Below, in pieces: positions 33,242-42,975 of a stretch of 64,000 nucleotides of DNA. The stretch is from an uncultured Blautia sp. GTDB lineage: Bacteria > Bacillota > Clostridia > Lachnospirales > Lachnospiraceae. The notes under the pieces were generated by a model. The model was not told the DNA's origin and searched no databases. It saw only the letters and a list, made by a program, of their open reading frames with translations. Position 1 is the stretch's first letter; each line of letters starts with the position of its first letter. A program made the position numbers and the translations under genes. The stretch covers positions 14,335-78,334 of the forward strand of contig CAKRXU010000010.1 in assembly GCA_934424575.1 (NCBI GenBank). Direction: 5' to 3'.

Positions 33242-33678
33242 TGTTAAACGTTGGAGCACTTCACGAAGGTTTCGTACTCGACCATATCAAAGCCGGCAAA
33301 GCCATGACGATCTATCACGATCTGAAGCTTGACAAGCTTGACTGTACCGTTGCCATCATCAAAAACGCAAAGAGCAACAAAATGGGGGTCAAAGACATCA
33401 TCAAAGTAGAATGCCCGATTGAAAACCTTGATCTGGATATTCTCGGATTCATCGATCACAACATCACCGTCAACATCATCAAAGACGAGAAGATCGTTGA
33501 AAAAAGAGTCCTGAAACTTCCAAAACAGATCACAAACGTCATCAAATGCAAAAACCCACGCTGCATCACTTCCATCGAGCAGGGTCTTGACCAGGTATTT
33601 ATCCTCGCCGACCCGGAGAAAGAAGTTTACAGATGTAAATATTGTGAAGAAAAATACAGAGGAATGAGAAATAAATAA
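33241..33678 (+). CDS. pyrI: Aspartate carbamoyltransferase regulatory chain
   Basis: 145 residues. N-terminal nucleotide-binding domain (HIKAGKAMTIYHDL) and C-terminal zinc domain with the four cysteines in CKNPRCITS and YRCKYCEEKY. It confers CTP inhibition and ATP activation on PyrB. It is translationally coupled to pyrB and followed by a terminator. Confidence 0.96.
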   Translation: MLNVGALHEGFVLDHIKAGKAMTIYHDLKLDKLDCTVAIIKNAKSNKMGVKDIIKVECPIENLDLDILGFIDHNITVNIIKDEKIVEKRVLKLPKQITNVIKCKNPRCITSIEQGLDQVFILADPEKEVYRCKYCEEKYRGMRNK

Positions 33679-33688
33679 TTCTTCTTTT

Positions 33689-33735
33689 AAAAGATCAGAG
33701 GAGGTGCCAGCAGCATCTCCTCTGATCTTTTTATT
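33689..33735. terminator. Bidirectional terminator between pyrI and the surface protein gene
   Basis: Stem of about 14 bases (GATCAGAGGAGGTG/CATCTCCTCTGATC, one G-T pair) with AAAA before and TTTTT after, placed between two convergent genes. Confidence 0.9.
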
Positions 33736-36700
33736 TAATCTGCATCTGGATGAACAGCCGAAGATAAATGTACGGTTCCATCTTCTTCAATCACATATGA
33801 CCTGATCACGTATTTCTCACATCCGTCAGGTGCAAATAGATAGGACTTACCATCTGCTTCATATTCCTGATATGCCAGACGGGTCCTTCCTGGGGTATCC
33901 AGGGTAAGTGCCTCGTCTTCTATGGTCGGATCTGTTCCGATAAGGATTCCGTGTTCCCTGATTTTTTCCACATTGGAAACTCTGGCTACATAAACCTCTT
34001 TTCCATCGACAAGTTCTTTTTCGAGTGTTACTCCCGTCTGCAGAACTGTCACTGTGAAACTGCAGGTAAATCCCTCATAAGTTACCGTGATATCCTGATC
34101 TCCTATCACTGTCGGATCAAAACCAGAAACCATATCTTCTGTTACATCCACGGTATCTGTCATACCATCATTATACAGCAGCTCAATCGTTGTTCCCGTC
34201 AGATCCAGCACACCTGTCTGTTCCGCATATTCTTTGACCAGTGGTTCTGTTTTCATCTGAATTCCAGTAATACTGTGCGGTACAAAGGATGCACTGACCC
34301 TGCTGTTTTCCCTGATCACAAAGGAGTAACTGCCATTCTCATCCGGCATGATCTCATTTCCATTTACCAGGATCTGGGCCAGCACGTATCCGCTCTCCGG
34401 TGTCGCTGTCACAGTAAGCTCCATACCTTTGCTGCAAAGTCCGCTTCTACTGAGGATCACACTTCCATGTTCACACTCCATAGTCTCTGCTGTACAGATA
34501 TCATCTACAGAAGTAACACACAGCCACTGTGCATTCAAAAGCTGTTCATTATTTTCACCTACAGAAATCTGATCTTTCTTATCTTCTGTTCCCAGATAAA
34601 TCACCGCATTCAACGCATCACATCCATAAAATGCACCGTCGCCAACTTTGGTAAGACTGTCTGGCAAAGTTACTGTCGCAGCGCGCGTACAGCCAGAATA
34701 TGCAAATGCTCCGATCTCAGTCACACCATCCGGAACTACGATTTCTTCCAGATCATCCAATCCATAGAAACAATAATCGCCGATTTTACTTATGCCATAC
34801 AGTTTCACATATTTAATGTTATGACGAGCAGAATACCACGGCGCATTCATGTAAGTAGAACTGTCATAAGATGACATCACACTGTTTCCTGTACCAATAA
34901 TGACCAGTGTATCTGACGGCTCATTTGCCCATGTCATATCTGAGCCTAAACTGTTCGTCTTTATGGCAACAAATGGATTTTTGTGTTGATCTGCATACGC
35001 TTCTGCGGTACTTCCGGAATAGCCGGTAATAGTTGGGGTGGAATAGCAGAAGCTGATTCCTACCGGATAATTGGTAACCACAGGATTCAGGATCTTAATG
35101 CTTTTAATGTCGGAACGCATCATAGCTTCGTATCCGATCCGTGCAACACTGGACGGCAGCGTAATGTCTGTCACATGAGCATCTACAAAAGAATAATCTC
35201 CAATGGCAGTCGTACCGTCCGGAACTTCATAGCTGTCATACATACCCGGCAGCACACAAACCAGCATCGTTCCATTTTTGTTAAAAACGGCTCCATCTTT
35301 CGCTGTATAGTATGGATTCTCCGGACTGATCTCCACAGAAGTCAATAAAGAACACCCCGAAAATGCCCTTGGTGAAATATAGGAAACTGTTGACGGGACA
35401 GTAACCCGTTCTATATTAGAACACCATAAGAATTTACCACCAATAGAGGTAATTCCCTCTGAAAAAACAACTTCCCTGACATAGTAGCTATACCACGGAG
35501 GTGATCCATATGAGGTAAAATCAGGAAGTGCTCCAGTACCGGAAATCGTCAGAACATCACCGTTCATATTCCATGTCCAGTTCGTTTTTTCAATCACAAG
35601 ATTGATCTGTCCACTTCCCTCACACCATCTTCCCATAAGAGCACTGTTCTTCGCATCATTGTAACAGATCTGCATCCTTACTGTAGTTCCTTTGCTGAAG
35701 GTATACGTATATCGGAAGTTATGTCCCTCTCCTCCAGTATAAACATCTATTACAGAAAGCTGATAAGGGGCGTTGACATTTGCACGAATTGATTTCGCTA
35801 TCGTATAGTCATCACCTGTCGTATAAAAACTGTAAGTACCATCCTCCGGTATCACATACTTTAGCTCCGTTCTCGAAAGTGACGGCAGATCGATCGTATT
35901 TGCTCCGAGCTCAAGTATTTGCTCCTCGATATGTAAATTTACATCTCCACTTAAATAATTGCTGTAATACCTTACATCAATATAATATTTTTCATTTGCC
36001 TTAAAATATCGGTTAAGTCTGAAGTTCCGGTTTCCATTGTAATCATCATTTTCCGCAAGTTTCTCACCCTCCAGAGAATAAAGGGCACCTACCGTATCCT
36101 TACTTCCTGTTGTGTAAATATCGAAATTACCAGTGTAGGGAGCACTCCACAAAAGTCTGACTGTCTTGCCGGCTGGAATTGTAACTGTATTATCTCCTGC
36201 TGCCACACTTAGAACATCCTCTTCTATCTCCACCCAGCAGTTGAGTCCACTACCACTCTCTGTCTGATCAATAAAGAGATAATAAGTCTCATCCGCCTGC
36301 AGGCTGGCCTTAAGTGTGATCGTTCCCGTTGTTGACTCATCACAGGAGGCAAGCACAGTATTTTCTGCATCAAGCAGCTTCGCCGTCGCAGCCGAATTCG
36401 ATGTGATCTTTAATCTGTAATCTGCAGCTCTCGGAACCGTAACCTTTATGCTTCCTGAATTAAGATATGAACACCTTAATGAAGTTCCACTTGGCGAAAT
36501 ACTTTCTTCCGAAATAGTAAGTGTAACCGATCCGGAAACTTCCGGGTCTGAAAAACTAAATTCAAGAATACTGCTTTCATCTGCCTTAAAAAATTCCCCT
36601 ATCCTCAGGATACCATTCCACGATCCGCTATAGGATACCTTTCCTCTTTGATCATAAATCGTAGGGGATATTTTTTCTGCACCGGCAAACTCAATCCTGT

Positions 36701-38027
36701 ATTTTCTGTCATACGGAAAACTGAGCTTTCTGATAACCTTGTCACCTGCATTCAAGTTAAACGTATAGGTTCCACAAGATAATGTCTCTACATCCGGCTC
36801 AATATAGAAAGGAAAATCTTCAAAATTACCACCGTTTAATTCAATTCGAATAAAATATCTTTCTCCCTGAACCAGATCGTATTCAAAGGAAAATGTCTCT
36901 TTTCTTTTTTCGGAAATCAGGCAGGTTCCTTTCTCCGAATATAACCGGATATCGACACTTGAAACTTCATTCCCATCTGAATAAAATCTGTACTTTCCAG
37001 ATGCAGGAGCATCAAACGGGACACGATAGGTGGCATTGTTTCTAATAATAGCTGTATTCTTTCCCAGTCGGCCTACTTCCTGTTTAATATACAGTGTTTC
37101 ATTAACATAACTGGAACCATCTGTCCTCTTTATTCCAATATAATAGTTCTCACCTTTCGTCAGTTCCATACAGATATCAACATTTTTTTCTGACTGTTTT
37201 CTATTAGCAATTAATAGTGTATTCTTCGCCGAACCATATACATATACGATCGGACTGTTCCCACTGTTTGTACGGATTATATAGCTGGCCGATTCATCTG
37301 GAATGAATCTGATCATGGAAATTTTGCCAACTTTTACACGTGTATCCACATATCCGGTAGAAACTGCAGGATCTGTGACCGTAACTGTTATTAACCTGCT
37401 TGATGAACCATGATTCTTTAATGATAAGTAATATCTCTTTCCTGCACGCAGTTCATAGGTCAGTTTGCTTCCAGTGCTTTCTACGGCAGAAAGTTCCGTG
37501 CCGTTTTCATCATACATCATGATATCCAGAAAATCATAATGCAAAAATGAAAACTCATAATTTCCTGTTATATATGATGTATAACAAAACATCTGTTCTG
37601 TATTAGGAACTGTAATGCTGTTTGCTTCATTCGAAAGCTCTGTAAAATTATCCGCCAACTCTACGGAAATAGTACCGGATATATAAGGGCTATAATATTC
37701 TACGCCAAAATAATACTGTACCCCTTTTTCCAGTGTATAAGTAATTTTAAAGTTACGATCTGTTCCGGAGTCATCATCTGATTTCAGCACAGTACCATCG
37801 GCACTATAAAGATAACCATAGGTATCTGCCGAACCAACCGAACAGAACGTATACGATCCGGAAAATACTGGCGTAAATACATATTTACTGATAGTACCCG
37901 CCGAAACATCGACATCGGTTTTCCCCACATAGATCGCAGGCGTCGATGCCAGAACATTGTCTGCATGTAATGGAACCGCAAACAATACGAATAAAAAAAG
38001 TATCAGTTTCAGATATACTTTCCTCAT
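33735..38027 (-). CDS. Large secreted surface protein with PPC-like repeats and BspA leucine-rich repeats
   Basis: 1430 residues. Signal peptide (YLKLILFLFVLFAVP, cleavage near residues 22-28). About eight tandem beta-rich repeats of roughly 95-105 residues (about 30-810) each end in a Tyr-rich strand (YYFGVEYYSPYISGTISVEL, KYYIDVRYYSNYLSGDV) and look like pre-peptidase C-terminal domains. Then come two LRR_5/BspA-type leucine-rich blocks (FSEGITSIGGKFLW, VPDGVTEIGAFAYSGC, LPDSLTKVGDGAFYGC), a short bacterial repeat (SVILSRSGLCSKG), an Ig-like domain (DVTEDMVSGFDPTVIGDQDI) and a C-terminal beta domain. There is no LPXTG or S-layer motif, so anchoring is unclear. Probably an adhesin. AGGAGG precedes the start. 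Confidence 0.85.
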   Translation of the reverse strand: MRKVYLKLILFLFVLFAVPLHADNVLASTPAIYVGKTDVDVSAGTISKYVFTPVFSGSYTFCSVGSADTYGYLYSADGTVLKSDDDSGTDRNFKITYTLEKGVQYYFGVEYYSPYISGTISVELADNFTELSNEANSITVPNTEQMFCYTSYITGNYEFSFLHYDFLDIMMYDENGTELSAVESTGSKLTYELRAGKRYYLSLKNHGSSSRLITVTVTDPAVSTGYVDTRVKVGKISMIRFIPDESASYIIRTNSGNSPIVYVYGSAKNTLLIANRKQSEKNVDICMELTKGENYYIGIKRTDGSSYVNETLYIKQEVGRLGKNTAIIRNNATYRVPFDAPASGKYRFYSDGNEVSSVDIRLYSEKGTCLISEKRKETFSFEYDLVQGERYFIRIELNGGNFEDFPFYIEPDVETLSCGTYTFNLNAGDKVIRKLSFPYDRKYRIEFAGAEKISPTIYDQRGKVSYSGSWNGILRIGEFFKADESSILEFSFSDPEVSGSVTLTISEESISPSGTSLRCSYLNSGSIKVTVPRAADYRLKITSNSAATAKLLDAENTVLASCDESTTGTITLKASLQADETYYLFIDQTESGSGLNCWVEIEEDVLSVAAGDNTVTIPAGKTVRLLWSAPYTGNFDIYTTGSKDTVGALYSLEGEKLAENDDYNGNRNFRLNRYFKANEKYYIDVRYYSNYLSGDVNLHIEEQILELGANTIDLPSLSRTELKYVIPEDGTYSFYTTGDDYTIAKSIRANVNAPYQLSVIDVYTGGEGHNFRYTYTFSKGTTVRMQICYNDAKNSALMGRWCEGSGQINLVIEKTNWTWNMNGDVLTISGTGALPDFTSYGSPPWYSYYVREVVFSEGITSIGGKFLWCSNIERVTVPSTVSYISPRAFSGCSLLTSVEISPENPYYTAKDGAVFNKNGTMLVCVLPGMYDSYEVPDGTTAIGDYSFVDAHVTDITLPSSVARIGYEAMMRSDIKSIKILNPVVTNYPVGISFCYSTPTITGYSGSTAEAYADQHKNPFVAIKTNSLGSDMTWANEPSDTLVIIGTGNSVMSSYDSSTYMNAPWYSARHNIKYVKLYGISKIGDYCFYGLDDLEEIVVPDGVTEIGAFAYSGCTRAATVTLPDSLTKVGDGAFYGCDALNAVIYLGTEDKKDQISVGENNEQLLNAQWLCVTSVDDICTAETMECEHGSVILSRSGLCSKGMELTVTATPESGYVLAQILVNGNEIMPDENGSYSFVIRENSRVSASFVPHSITGIQMKTEPLVKEYAEQTGVLDLTGTTIELLYNDGMTDTVDVTEDMVSGFDPTVIGDQDITVTYEGFTCSFTVTVLQTGVTLEKELVDGKEVYVARVSNVEKIREHGILIGTDPTIEDEALTLDTPGRTRLAYQEYEADGKSYLFAPDGCEKYVIRSYVIEEDGTVHLSSAVHPDAD

Positions 38028-38166
38028 ATGTCCTGCCTCCTACTTCATAAATTTGATTGCCTCATCCCGACCTTTTCTATATTATTCATCTTATCACACT
38101 TACCTTCCTCAAACAAGGCAATTTCCTCCTCTCTTAAGTCTCACTTATCCTTACTTTTTCCCCAAG

Positions 38167-38203
38167 AAAAAAAGGCACAACTTACATCTCTGTAAGTCAT
38201 GCC
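38167..38203 (-). terminator. Terminator of rnpB
   Basis: Stem with arms GGCATGACTTACA and TGTAAGTTGTGCC (one mismatch), loop GAGA, followed on the minus strand by seven T. Confidence 0.85.
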
Positions 38204-38224
38204 AGTATTTGATCATTTTTCTTT

Positions 38225-38575
38225 GTGTGAGCAGACCGATAAGCCGGGTTATGTCGTTGAGTGATCATCTGTCTAGGCCAGCCGTTGCCAGCTGGCTCGA
38301 GCGACCCACCTGAAAGCACGACGGGCAGCCGTATCGCTTTCTTTTCGGTCTTGCTTCGAATGGAGTTTACATGTGCCCGTTCTGTTACCACAACGGCGGT
38401 AGTCTCTTACACTGCCTTTCCACCCTTACCTCCAAAGGAGGCGGTTTATTTCTGTTGCACTGGTCTGGGAGTCACCTCCACCGGACGTTATCCGGCATCC
38501 TGCCCTGCGAAGCCCGGACTTTCCTCGTCTGTACCCTTTCGTCTGTACAGCCGCGATCACCTGGCCTGCTCACAT
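38225..38575 (-). ncRNA. rnpB: RNase P RNA (M1 RNA), class A-like
   Basis: The minus strand shows the universally conserved RNase P core: GAGGAAAGTCCGGGCT near the 5' end, GGGTGGAAAGGCAGTG region, AGACTACC-type J segment, and the 3' CCCGGCTTATCGGTC. The ends pair as P1 (GTGAGCAGGCC with GGTCTGCTCAC), which fixes both termini to within a few bases. It is the catalytic RNA that removes 5' leaders from tRNA precursors, including the two tRNA sets in this window. It has its own promoter and terminator. Confidence 0.95.
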
Positions 38576-38582
38576 GTTTGCT

Positions 38583-38611
38583 ATTCTAACACGAATCCCT
38601 CTTTAAGTAAA
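38583..38611 (-). promoter_or_regulatory. rnpB promoter
   Basis: Minus strand -35 TTTACT (38611-38606), 17-base spacer, -10 TAGAAT (38588-38583). The predicted start near 38576 coincides with the 5' end of the RNase P RNA deduced from P1 pairing. Confidence 0.75.
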
Positions 38612-38632
38612 GCATAAATTTATTTTGCAGGA

Positions 38633-40297
38633 TCAGACATCAAAGCAGCTTCCCCCTACAAACTCCCGGAGAAGAGAATTTCGCGGGATATCATCGCTTG
38701 GTACTGCCACAAAATAATCAAAGAATTTGAGAAGACGCTTCGCCTCCACATATTCCGGTTCGTCCTTGCCGATTCCAAACAGAAGTGGCTCTGCATAAAG
38801 TTTCAGACATGCCAGCTCATAAACAAGTGCAGAGTTGAACATTACATCCGCTTCTTCCTGATATGGGAAGATATTCGCTTCCTCGCCTCTTCTTACTGAC
38901 GGCCATCTGGCGATCGTGTCCTTTGCACTGGTTCCCCGTGTCCTTGCATCGCGCACGATCCTTCGGATCAGCCTTCCGTCCGTGGTCGGGATACGGTTGT
39001 GCTTGTCGACATTCAGCTGTGTCAGTGCACTGATGTAGATCTTGAATTTGCTCTCTTTCGGAAGAGAATGGCTCAGCTTGTCATTGAGTCCATGAATTCC
39101 CTCGATAACAAGGACATCATCTTTGCCAAGCTGCAGAAAATCACCTCTGTATTCTCTGTGACCCGTCACAAAGTTAAATACCGGAAGTTCAACACGTTCA
39201 CCGCGGAGAAGTGCCAGCATATCTTCATTAAATTTCTCCACATCCAGGGCTTCCAGACATTCATAATTCTTTTCGCCGTATTCGTCCAGAGGTGTATCTT
39301 CTCTGTTTTTGAAATAATTATCCACCGCGATCGGATGTGGCTTCATGCCATGTGCTGTCAATTGGATCGACAAACGATGTGAAAAGCTGGTCTTTCCAGA
39401 AGAAGACGGGCCTGCGATCATGATAAACTTCTTATTCCCATCCGCTACGATCTGCTGTGCGATCCTGGAAATCTTTGCCTCCTGAAGTGCTTCCTGTACC
39501 AGAAGGATATTCCGCACGCCTTCACTGGTGATGCGGTCATTCAGATCTCCGACATAGGAAATATCCATCTTTTCTGCCCACTCCTGAGATTCTTTCTGTA
39601 CCTGGAAGATCTTTTCCTCCGGAGCAAACGGCGGGATCACAGACGGGGCCTTGCGCTCCGGCAGTTCCAGAACGAAGCCTTCATCATAGAGTTTCAAGTC
39701 AAAATATTTCACATATCCGGTGTGGTCTGCCATATATCCATAAAAATAATCATCATAGTTCCCTATGCTGTAGATATTCACTTTGGAAACACGGCGATAC
39801 CGGAACAGCTTTTCTTTGTCATACATGTGATGACGGTGAAACAGCGCGATCGCCTCATCTGTATTGACCGACTGCTTATTGATCGGTACTTTTGCATCTG
39901 CAATCTTATGCATCTGTGCTCTCACCTGATCCAGAAAATCCTGATCCAGTCCTGAAAATCCATCCATCGTAAAATAATAACCGGAGCCAACGGAATAATG
40001 GATTTCTACTTTCTCTACCGCATCCTTGCCTGCCACATCATAGATTGCCTTAAGCAGCACAAGGCAGGTACTTCTCTTGTAGGTAGAAAATCCAATATGG
40101 TCTCTGGTGGTGATAAACTCTACCTGACAGTCACCCTTGACCCTTTTGTGAAGCTCCCGAAGTCTCCCATTCACTGTGACCAGTATGATCGGAGCCTCTG
40201 TATCTTTCTGGTGTTCATTGACAATATCCCTGTAGGAAGTTCCACAGGGATATTCTTTCGTTTCACCATTGATCGTTACTTTTGCCATATCCTCCAT
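38633..40297 (-). CDS. Nucleoside kinase with TGS-like N-terminal domain
   Basis: 554 residues from the ATG at 40297, which has GGGAGGG five bases upstream. The N-terminus (VTINGETKEYPCGTSYRDIV) resembles the TGS domain and is followed by a threonyl-tRNA-synthetase editing-like region (about 60-240, with the HRHH stretch). The C-terminal half (about 270-554) is a uridine-kinase/phosphoribulokinase P-loop domain: IAGPSSSGKTSFSHRLS and VIEGIHGLNDKLS. The fusion is common in clostridia and Bacteroidetes and is annotated as nucleoside kinase. The exact substrate is unverified. Last in the dgt-dnaG-rpoD operon. Confidence 0.87.
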   Translation of the reverse strand: MEDMAKVTINGETKEYPCGTSYRDIVNEHQKDTEAPIILVTVNGRLRELHKRVKGDCQVEFITTRDHIGFSTYKRSTCLVLLKAIYDVAGKDAVEKVEIHYSVGSGYYFTMDGFSGLDQDFLDQVRAQMHKIADAKVPINKQSVNTDEAIALFHRHHMYDKEKLFRYRRVSKVNIYSIGNYDDYFYGYMADHTGYVKYFDLKLYDEGFVLELPERKAPSVIPPFAPEEKIFQVQKESQEWAEKMDISYVGDLNDRITSEGVRNILLVQEALQEAKISRIAQQIVADGNKKFIMIAGPSSSGKTSFSHRLSIQLTAHGMKPHPIAVDNYFKNREDTPLDEYGEKNYECLEALDVEKFNEDMLALLRGERVELPVFNFVTGHREYRGDFLQLGKDDVLVIEGIHGLNDKLSHSLPKESKFKIYISALTQLNVDKHNRIPTTDGRLIRRIVRDARTRGTSAKDTIARWPSVRRGEEANIFPYQEEADVMFNSALVYELACLKLYAEPLLFGIGKDEPEYVEAKRLLKFFDYFVAVPSDDIPRNSLLREFVGGSCFDV

Positions 40298-40323
40298 AAA
40301 AACCCTCCCGTTTTTATAGTCAG

Positions 40324-41106
40324 TTACAGTATTACATACGGGCTTTTTACTTTTGCGCATGTGATCGGAAGTTCCGGGAAGTTTTCGCCGAGCTTCTTTT
40401 TCATGGCATCCATAAAAATATATTCTGTGCCATAGTGACCGGCGTCGATGATCGCCAGTCCTGCGGCTACTGTATCGATTCCTGTGTGATGGTCGATATC
40501 ACCGGTGACATACACATCTGCGCCTTTGGCAAGCACATCCGAGATCATGCTCTTGCCGCTTCCTGTACAGATTGCTGCTTTGCGCACCGGCTGGTCAAGG
40601 TCACCATAAATCTTCACATCATTAAGAGAAAGTGCAGTCTTTACAAATTCCCCACATTCTCTGAGGCTCATCTGCTTCGGAAGCATACCGACACGGCCAA
40701 ATCCCTCACAGCCGTCCTTCGTCTCTTCTGTCACAGAAAGGACTTCTCTCTCCTCAAGTTTCAGATAATCCGCACTTAAATCTGCCATGCCAAGAATATC
40801 ATAATTCGTATGCATGGCGTAATAAGAAATATGATTCTGGATCAGGCGCATGATCTTCCTTCCGGTAAAATCATGATTGTTGATCTTTTTGATCCCACTA
40901 AAGATCATCGGATGATGTGTGATGATCATTTCTGCTCCTGCCTGGATCGCTTCTTCCAGAGTTTCCTCTGTCAGATCCAGTGCAAGAAAAACATGGGAAA
41001 CTTCCGCTTCATCGTCACCGACCAGAAGTCCCACATTATCCCAGTGTTCTGCTGCCTTTGCCGGATATTTATTCTCCAGCCACGCTGTCAGTTCCTTTAC
41101 TTTCAT
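40324..41106 (-). CDS. Nif3-like dinuclear metal center protein
   Basis: 260 residues from the ATG at 41106. Motifs of the NIF3/YqfO family: AEHWDNVGLLVGD, MIITHHPMIFSGIKKI (metal-ligand histidines), and the C-terminal VYVTGDIDHHTGIDTVAAGLAIIDAGHYGTE split over two ligands. Hexameric metal-binding protein; enzymatic role uncertain (GTP cyclohydrolase I type 2 annotations are doubtful). The start lies inside the end of trmK (38-base overlap), a usual arrangement in Firmicutes. A longer frame with a different N-terminus has no family similarity. Confidence 0.92.
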   Translation of the reverse strand: MKVKELTAWLENKYPAKAAEHWDNVGLLVGDDEAEVSHVFLALDLTEETLEEAIQAGAEMIITHHPMIFSGIKKINNHDFTGRKIMRLIQNHISYYAMHTNYDILGMADLSADYLKLEEREVLSVTEETKDGCEGFGRVGMLPKQMSLRECGEFVKTALSLNDVKIYGDLDQPVRKAAICTGSGKSMISDVLAKGADVYVTGDIDHHTGIDTVAAGLAIIDAGHYGTEYIFMDAMKKKLGENFPELPITCAKVKSPYVIL

Positions 41107-41812
41107 ATCGATCCAGGGCAGCCAGGATAAGCTGCCGCTCCTCCTCAACTTCTTTTTTGCGATGGATTGCTGTCTCCCCGCAGGCTTCTTTGAGTTTCTC
41201 AAGAATCTCCTCATGGATCCTGAGTTCTCTTTTCAGGAATTTCTCAAGAACCGGATGCTTCCTCTCAAGAAGGAATTTTCCAAACATTTCCTCCTGAACG
41301 CTCCATTCCTCATTCTCCGCTTCCGCATTTCGTTTCACCTTCATGATCGGATAAAATTTGCCATCCTCAAGGATCATCTCTTCTTCTGTGATATGGAATC
41401 CATTCTCCAGAAGGAAGTGACGGAAATGTGGGATATCTGACTGCGGCTGAAGGATCATTTCCTGAAAATCATCCCAGACACTTCTGCCATCCGTAAGAAT
41501 ACGCTCCATCAAAGGACCGCCCATGCCGGCAATGACAAGGGTATCTCCCTCTCCATGTCCGACATCAGCAAGTCCGTCACAGCGCCTTGTCTCTATGTAG
41601 GAGCACAATCCATACTGCTCAATATGCGCCCGTGCTCTGGATAACGGCCCTTCTGCGACATCCGTTGCAATCGCACTCGGGATTTTGTCCTGAAGTTTCA
41701 GGTATACCGGCAGATATCCATGATCACATCCTACATCCACCAGCCGGTTTCCCTCTGTTACCAGGTCAGCAATCGCACACAGCCTCCGGGAAATCTGTAC
41801 TGAAGCACCCAT
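41069..41812 (-). CDS. trmK: tRNA (adenine(22)-N(1))-methyltransferase
   Basis: 247 residues. Class I SAM-dependent methyltransferase: LVDVGCDHGYLPVYLKL (SAM loop), DGLADVGHGEGDTLVIAGMGG (motif IV) and a long coiled-coil-like C-terminus (about 180-240) rich in Glu, Lys and Arg. The rpoD-trmK-nif3 order is conserved in Firmicutes. Its start overlaps the rpoD stop (TGATG). Confidence 0.92.
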   Translation of the reverse strand: MGASVQISRRLCAIADLVTEGNRLVDVGCDHGYLPVYLKLQDKIPSAIATDVAEGPLSRARAHIEQYGLCSYIETRRCDGLADVGHGEGDTLVIAGMGGPLMERILTDGRSVWDDFQEMILQPQSDIPHFRHFLLENGFHITEEEMILEDGKFYPIMKVKRNAEAENEEWSVQEEMFGKFLLERKHPVLEKFLKRELRIHEEILEKLKEACGETAIHRKKEVEEERQLILAALDRYESKGTDSVAGE

Positions 41813-42936
41813 CAGTCCAGATAATCCTTCAGTTTACGGCTGCGGCTTGGATGACGTAATTTGCGAAGAGCTTTCGCCTCGATCTGACGGATACGCTCTC
41901 TGGTAACGTTGAATTCCTTACCAACTTCCTCAAGAGTACGTGCACGTCCGTCATCCAGTCCGAAACGCAGTCTCAGAACTTTCTGCTCTCTCTCAGTAAG
42001 AGTTCCGAGGACTTCGATCAGCTGCTCCTTGAGAAGGGTAAATGCTGCTGCATCTGCCGGCACCGGAACATTATCATCCTGGATGAAATCTCCAAGGTGG
42101 CTGTCTTCCTCCTCACCGATCGGTGTTTCCAGAGATACCGGCTCCTGAGAGATCTTGAGGATCTCACGCACACGGTCTACCGGCATGTTCATCTCTGCTG
42201 CGATCTCTTCCGGGGTAGGTTCACGGCCTAACTCCTGCAGTAACTGACGGGAAACACGGATCAGTTTGTTGATGGTCTCTACCATATGAACCGGGATTCG
42301 GATGGTCCTTGCCTGGTCCGCGATCGCTCTTGTGATCGCCTGACGGATCCACCAGGTTGCATAGGTACTGAATTTATATCCCTTACGATAGTCGAATTTC
42401 TCAACTGCTTTGATAAGACCAAGGTTTCCTTCCTGGATCAGATCCAGGAACAGCATTCCACGTCCCACATAACGCTTTGCAATGCTGACTACAAGACGAA
42501 GATTGGCTTCTGCCAGACGTTTCTTGGCTTCCTCATCGCCCTGCTCCATACGTTTTGCAAGCTCGATCTCCTCATCTGCGGTAAGAAGACTGACTTTACC
42601 GATTTCTTTGAGGTACATACGGACAGGATCTTCGATGCTGACACCTTCCGGTACAGAAAGATCAATCTTGTCCAGTTCGATCTCTTCCTCATCGTCCAGT
42701 TTGTCCAGGTCTGCGTCATCATCCAGCATCAGACCGTCATCATTGCCCGAAATACGAAGCACATCGACTCCGCTGGCTTCCAGGAAATCGTATACCTTTT
42801 CCATCTGTTCAACTTCCAGCGGCTGGTCTTTGAAGAAATCACTGATCTCCTGGTATTCCAGTACGTTTTTTTTCTTTTTTGCAAGCTCCAGAAGCTCAAC
42901 CAGTTTTTCACTGAATTTGCCCATATTCATTTCCAT
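41812..42936 (-). CDS. rpoD: RNA polymerase primary sigma factor (sigma-A)
   Basis: 374 residues. Region 1.1 (about 1-80, with an acidic run), 1.2 (DPVRMYLKEIGKV), 2.1-2.4 (LRLVVSIAKRYVGRGMLFLD, FSTYATWWIRQAITRA), 3, and 4.2 (ERIRQIEAKALRKLRHP). No large non-conserved insertion, as in Gram-positive sigma-A. The promoters found in this window fit its TTGACA-17-TATAAT consensus. It follows dnaG after 39 bases, the classic macromolecular synthesis operon. Confidence 0.97.
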   Translation of the reverse strand: MEMNMGKFSEKLVELLELAKKKKNVLEYQEISDFFKDQPLEVEQMEKVYDFLEASGVDVLRISGNDDGLMLDDDADLDKLDDEEEIELDKIDLSVPEGVSIEDPVRMYLKEIGKVSLLTADEEIELAKRMEQGDEEAKKRLAEANLRLVVSIAKRYVGRGMLFLDLIQEGNLGLIKAVEKFDYRKGYKFSTYATWWIRQAITRAIADQARTIRIPVHMVETINKLIRVSRQLLQELGREPTPEEIAAEMNMPVDRVREILKISQEPVSLETPIGEEEDSHLGDFIQDDNVPVPADAAAFTLLKEQLIEVLGTLTEREQKVLRLRFGLDDGRARTLEEVGKEFNVTRERIRQIEAKALRKLRHPSRSRKLKDYLD

Positions 42937-42975
42937 AGGTGCTCATTCCCTCCATATAGTGTTTATATTTTATCC

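Noticed and set aside
38197..38617. Small ORFs on both strands
   Set aside because: They overlap the RNase P RNA gene, whose conserved core and P1 pairing are unmistakable.
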